From contig JAQXFL010000144.1 in assembly GCA_029250345.1 (NCBI GenBank), forward strand, positions 1 to 6,995: a stretch of DNA of 6,995 nt, read 5' to 3'. How positions within the stretch are numbered: the stretch's first letter is position 1; the number at the start of each line of letters is the position of its first letter. The notes beneath the pieces were generated by a model. The model did not search any database. It was not told the DNA's origin and saw only the letters and a list, made by a program, of their open reading frames with translations. Of this stretch, positions 6,282 to 6,995 are shown piece after piece. Source of the DNA: Candidatus Poseidoniaceae archaeon. Its GTDB lineage: Archaea; Thermoplasmatota; Poseidoniia; Poseidoniales; Poseidoniaceae. The position numbers and the translations under genes were made by a program.

Positions 6282-6995
6282 TTAATCGAAATTGTATTCT
6301 CTTCGAACAAATGCTGATGCTGCAACAATTCCAAGCAGAGTGGCAAGAGCACCGATGCTTGGCAAGCCTACTGCATCAGCGTCTTCAGCCGGAGTTAACA
6401 CTGGTTGTAGGTCGTTGGTTTCACATGGAATCCAATGACCATCAATTCCAGGCTCTCCTGCGCCGGTGATGCCACCTGCCTCAGCGAGGTAGAGCTCACC
6501 CGAACCTGCCGGCCATTCGACGACATAATTTCCTGCATAGAAAGATGTTGAAATATCCCAAACCGGTTGGCCGTTAGCAACCCATGTTTCCTTGCATGGA
6601 CAGATGTATGGAGTCCAAAACTCAGAATCTTGGTCCTCACCCGGAGCCGTTGAGATCAATCCGTTTGTATCGACATAGGTGACTTCGTAGTAGAGTCCAG
6701 AATTTGCTGGATATTGATAGATGTCGCCAACATTCGCCGTCGTTGCGTCATCCCAAACTGATACGTTTAGACCTTCACAAGGACCTGGGCTCGGCCCCTG
6801 ACCCTCACAAAGTACCCAATGCGTGTCAATGCCCGGTTCTCCACCGCCAACCGAAACGCCTCCTGATTCAAGAGGGATGTACAAATTTCCAGTGCCTGCA
6901 GGATGTTCGACAACGTAATTCCCCGGATAGGCTGTACCTGAAGTCCATACAGGTTGGCCGTTAGCAACCCATGTTTCTTTGCATGGGCATTCAAT
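6282..6995 (-). CDS. Cell-surface protein, C-terminal part: tandem CBM5/12-like modules and membrane anchor (5' end outside window)
   Basis: The frame is open from the window edge to TAA at 6282, so 237 C-terminal residues are seen. Three module-like units have the carbohydrate-binding CBM5/12 pattern (W...Y.aGd.V.y....Y.......EPG....W). They lie at about residues 15-63 (PVW ... GNYVVEHPAG ... GEPGIDTHWVLC), 77-130 (SVWDD ... GDIYQYP ... FWTPY) and 144-191 (PVW ... GNYVVEWPAG ... GEPGIDGHWIPC). Units one and three are close copies, each preceded by CPCKETWVANGQ. Paired Cys (CPC, HWxxC) suggest disulfides outside the cell. An acidic spacer leads to a hydrophobic helix (about 210-229, beginning GLPSIGALATLLG) and then RREYNFD, a C-terminal anchor or sorting-type end. 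The likely role is a surface adhesin or polysaccharide-binding protein; chitin-like ligands are inferred from the module type only. TTG 6882-6884 could be mistaken for a start, but the repeat continues upstream of it. The gene is convergent with the deacetylase gene, 48 bp away. Confidence 0.85.
   Translation of the reverse strand: MECPCKETWVANGQPVWTSGTAYPGNYVVEHPAGTGNLYIPLESGGVSVGGGEPGIDTHWVLCEGQGPSPGPCEGLNVSVWDDATTANVGDIYQYPANSGLYYEVTYVDTNGLISTAPGEDQDSEFWTPYICPCKETWVANGQPVWDISTSFYAGNYVVEWPAGSGELYLAEAGGITGAGEPGIDGHWIPCETNDLQPVLTPAEDADAVGLPSIGALATLLGIVAASAFVRREYNFD
6565..6599. repeat. Near-identical 35-bp coding repeat, copy 1
   Basis: This segment matches 6952-6986 at 34 of 35 positions (26 identical bases, one C/T change, 8 identical bases). 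On the minus strand it encodes CKETWVANGQP in the surface protein. The spacing of 387 bp is exactly 129 codons, so the repeat unit keeps the reading frame. Confidence 0.9.
6952..6986. repeat. Near-identical 35-bp coding repeat, copy 2
   Basis: This is the partner of 6565-6599, marking the start of the previous two-module unit of the surface protein. Similarity at the protein level continues on the 3' side of the gene through the GNYVV.. and EPGID..HW segments. Probably more units lie beyond the window edge. Confidence 0.9.

Noticed and set aside
6212..6469. 85-codon plus-strand open frame after the deacetylase gene
   Set aside because: It overlaps the deacetylase end and lies antisense to the well-supported surface-protein frame; the product shows no recognisable domain.
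6767..6994. 75-codon minus-strand frame (and a similar 81-codon one at 6395-6640)
   Set aside because: Both are alternate-frame readings of the repeated surface-protein DNA; their likeness to each other comes from the underlying repeat, not from a real small gene family.

Overview
The window holds seven protein-coding genes, packed with short gaps and on both strands. Two of them run off the ends. There are no rRNA or tRNA genes, CRISPR arrays or recognisable insertion sequences. The best guess at the source is a planktonic archaeon, most likely a marine Thermoplasmatota of the Group II/Poseidoniales kind. The grounds are an SF1B IGHMBP2/UPF1-type helicase, a cytosolic zinc-ribbon protein with a long Pro/Ala/Thr linker, a large cell-surface protein with a C-terminal hydrophobic anchor followed by RR, and roughly balanced base composition. 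This is inference from gene style. No taxonomic marker gene is present.

Left part, minus strand (3545 down to 1): an SF1B helicase (1530-3545), an RDD-family membrane protein (918-1484) and the N-terminal 285 residues of a protein with a beta-sandwich-like domain, then a Pro-rich low-complexity tail (1-855, cut by the window edge). Gaps of 45 and 62 bp allow co-transcription but do not prove it. The 62-bp gap contains a small perfect hairpin.

Right part, plus strand (3634-6233): a tight three-gene operon. It starts with a zinc-ribbon / disordered linker / helical-repeat protein, followed 9 bp later by a GNAT acetyltransferase whose ribosome-binding site overlaps the preceding stop codon. A NodB-type polysaccharide deacetylase follows, whose TTG start overlaps the GNAT stop in a TTGA junction behind a strong GAGGTGA site. 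Putting an acyl-transferase and a deacetylase under coupled translation suggests related work on acetylated substrates, perhaps envelope or glycan precursors. The actual substrates cannot be read from the sequence.

The helicase and the zinc-ribbon gene are divergent and share an 88-bp spacer containing a TATA-like element. Convergent to the operon, on the minus strand (6282-6995 and beyond), is the C-terminal end of a surface protein. It is built of repeated carbohydrate-binding-like modules (CBM5/12-type pattern) and ends in a membrane anchor. I found no clearly new defence or mobile system. The points most worth a second look are the modular surface protein with its near-identical DNA repeats, the zinc-ribbon scaffold protein heading the GNAT/deacetylase operon, and the duplicated DLLLQAA motif in the Pro-rich protein.
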